The notes under the pieces are model-generated. The model had not been told where the DNA came from. It saw nothing but the letters and a program-made list of their open reading frames with translations, and did no database searches. A stretch of 14,528 bases of DNA from Desulfobulbus sp. Its GTDB lineage: Bacteria > Pseudomonadota > Gammaproteobacteria > Burkholderiales > Rhodocyclaceae. The stretch is taken from assembly GCA_009782025.1 (NCBI GenBank), contig WQUQ01000095.1:1-14528 (forward strand), in the 5' to 3' direction. Shown here in pieces: positions 14,130-14,528 of this stretch; positions within the stretch are counted from its first letter, which is position 1, and each line of letters starts with the position of its first letter. The position numbers and the translations under genes are program-made.

Positions 14130-14528
14130 CTACTGCGGAACCATTCCCTTGATGCCACGGGCGGACAGGCGGCTGACGGCCTCCTGGTCGAACGAGGCGA
14201 AAGTTGAGGGGCCGCCAGCCAGCAGGCTGCCGGTGTATTGCACGACGCCATCGGCAAAATCGCCGCTGGCATCGAGCATCTGCAATCCGGCGCTCACTTC
14301 GTCGTCCGCGGCAACCAGGTTTTGCAGGAGCATCAGGCGGCGGATGTCGCCCGCGATTTCTCCCTTGCTCTTTTTTGAACGCAAGACCCACACCAGCTCG
14401 CAAAAAACAATCGTCGGCACGACCAGCTTTTTGGCCGATCGGATCATGTTTTTTGCGGCCTCGACCTGTTGCTGGTTATCGCGGTCGAAAAGACGGGCAA
14501 TGATGTTGGTGTCGGCGACGATAATCAT
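14130..14528 (-). CDS. PIN-domain ribonuclease, VapC-like toxin
   Basis: The 132-residue product begins MIIVADTNIIARLFDRD at the last base of the window, so a more upstream start cannot be excluded, though this ATG fits the family. The acidic metal-binding set of PIN nucleases is visible: D6 in ADTNI, E44 in FCELVWVL, D93 in GDFADG and D114 in ASFDQEA. VapC toxins cleave RNA, commonly tRNA or rRNA, and are silenced by a VapB antitoxin usually encoded just upstream. That position lies beyond the window edge, so the pairing cannot be checked. It is convergent with the membrane-protein gene, and its stop codon overlaps a repeat fragment. Confidence 0.85.
   Translation of the reverse strand: MIIVADTNIIARLFDRDNQQQVEAAKNMIRSAKKLVVPTIVFCELVWVLRSKKSKGEIAGDIRRLMLLQNLVAADDEVSAGLQMLDASGDFADGVVQYTGSLLAGGPSTFASFDQEAVSRLSARGIKGMVPQ

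Overview
The window is GC-rich with strong G/C bias at third codon positions. It carries the conserved bacterial block tuf - tRNA-Trp - secE - nusG - rplK - rplA - rplJ - rplL - rpoB - rpoC on the plus strand. Gene order and protein sequence (three-segment SecE, RpoB and RpoC of proteobacterial architecture, RpoB opening [15 protein letters not shown]) point to a betaproteobacterium, most likely of the Rhodocyclales type. That placement is inference from remembered family sequences, not a search.

Layout: the last 41 codons of an elongation factor Tu gene (1-125); a GCAA-capped hairpin; tRNA-Trp(CCA) (191-266); secE and nusG with an ATGA overlap (291-1174); the L11 operon rplK-rplA (1283-2412); a 254-base leader with a clear L10 autoregulatory fold; rplJ-rplL (2667-3571); an intergenic region with an attenuator-type terminator followed by a very long hairpin, a likely RNase III processing site; then rpoB (3795-8078) and rpoC (8101-12309). 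Together these make the SecE translocon subunit, the NusG elongation factor, the ribosomal L1/L11 and L10-L12 stalks, and the two large RNA polymerase subunits. Control appears to be translational feedback (L1, L10) plus partial termination and processing between rplL and rpoB.

After rpoC the usual rpsL-rpsG-fusA continuation is absent. The last 2.2 kb are accessory: a secreted Sel1-repeat protein whose reading frame appears broken by one base (12383-13158), an AT-richer multi-pass membrane protein with unfamiliar sequence and foreign-looking codon use (13214-13849), a dispersed inverted-repeat element with related fragments either side, and on the minus strand a VapC-like PIN-domain protein at the window edge.

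The most unusual signal is inside rpoB. Relative to E. coli RpoB there is a net insertion of about 71 residues (residues ~419-492), and its sequence aligns well with the C-terminal domain of ribosomal protein L7/L12, which is encoded immediately upstream. An L12-CTD-like domain embedded in the RNA polymerase beta subunit, just before the fork-loop region, is the main item worth pursuing.
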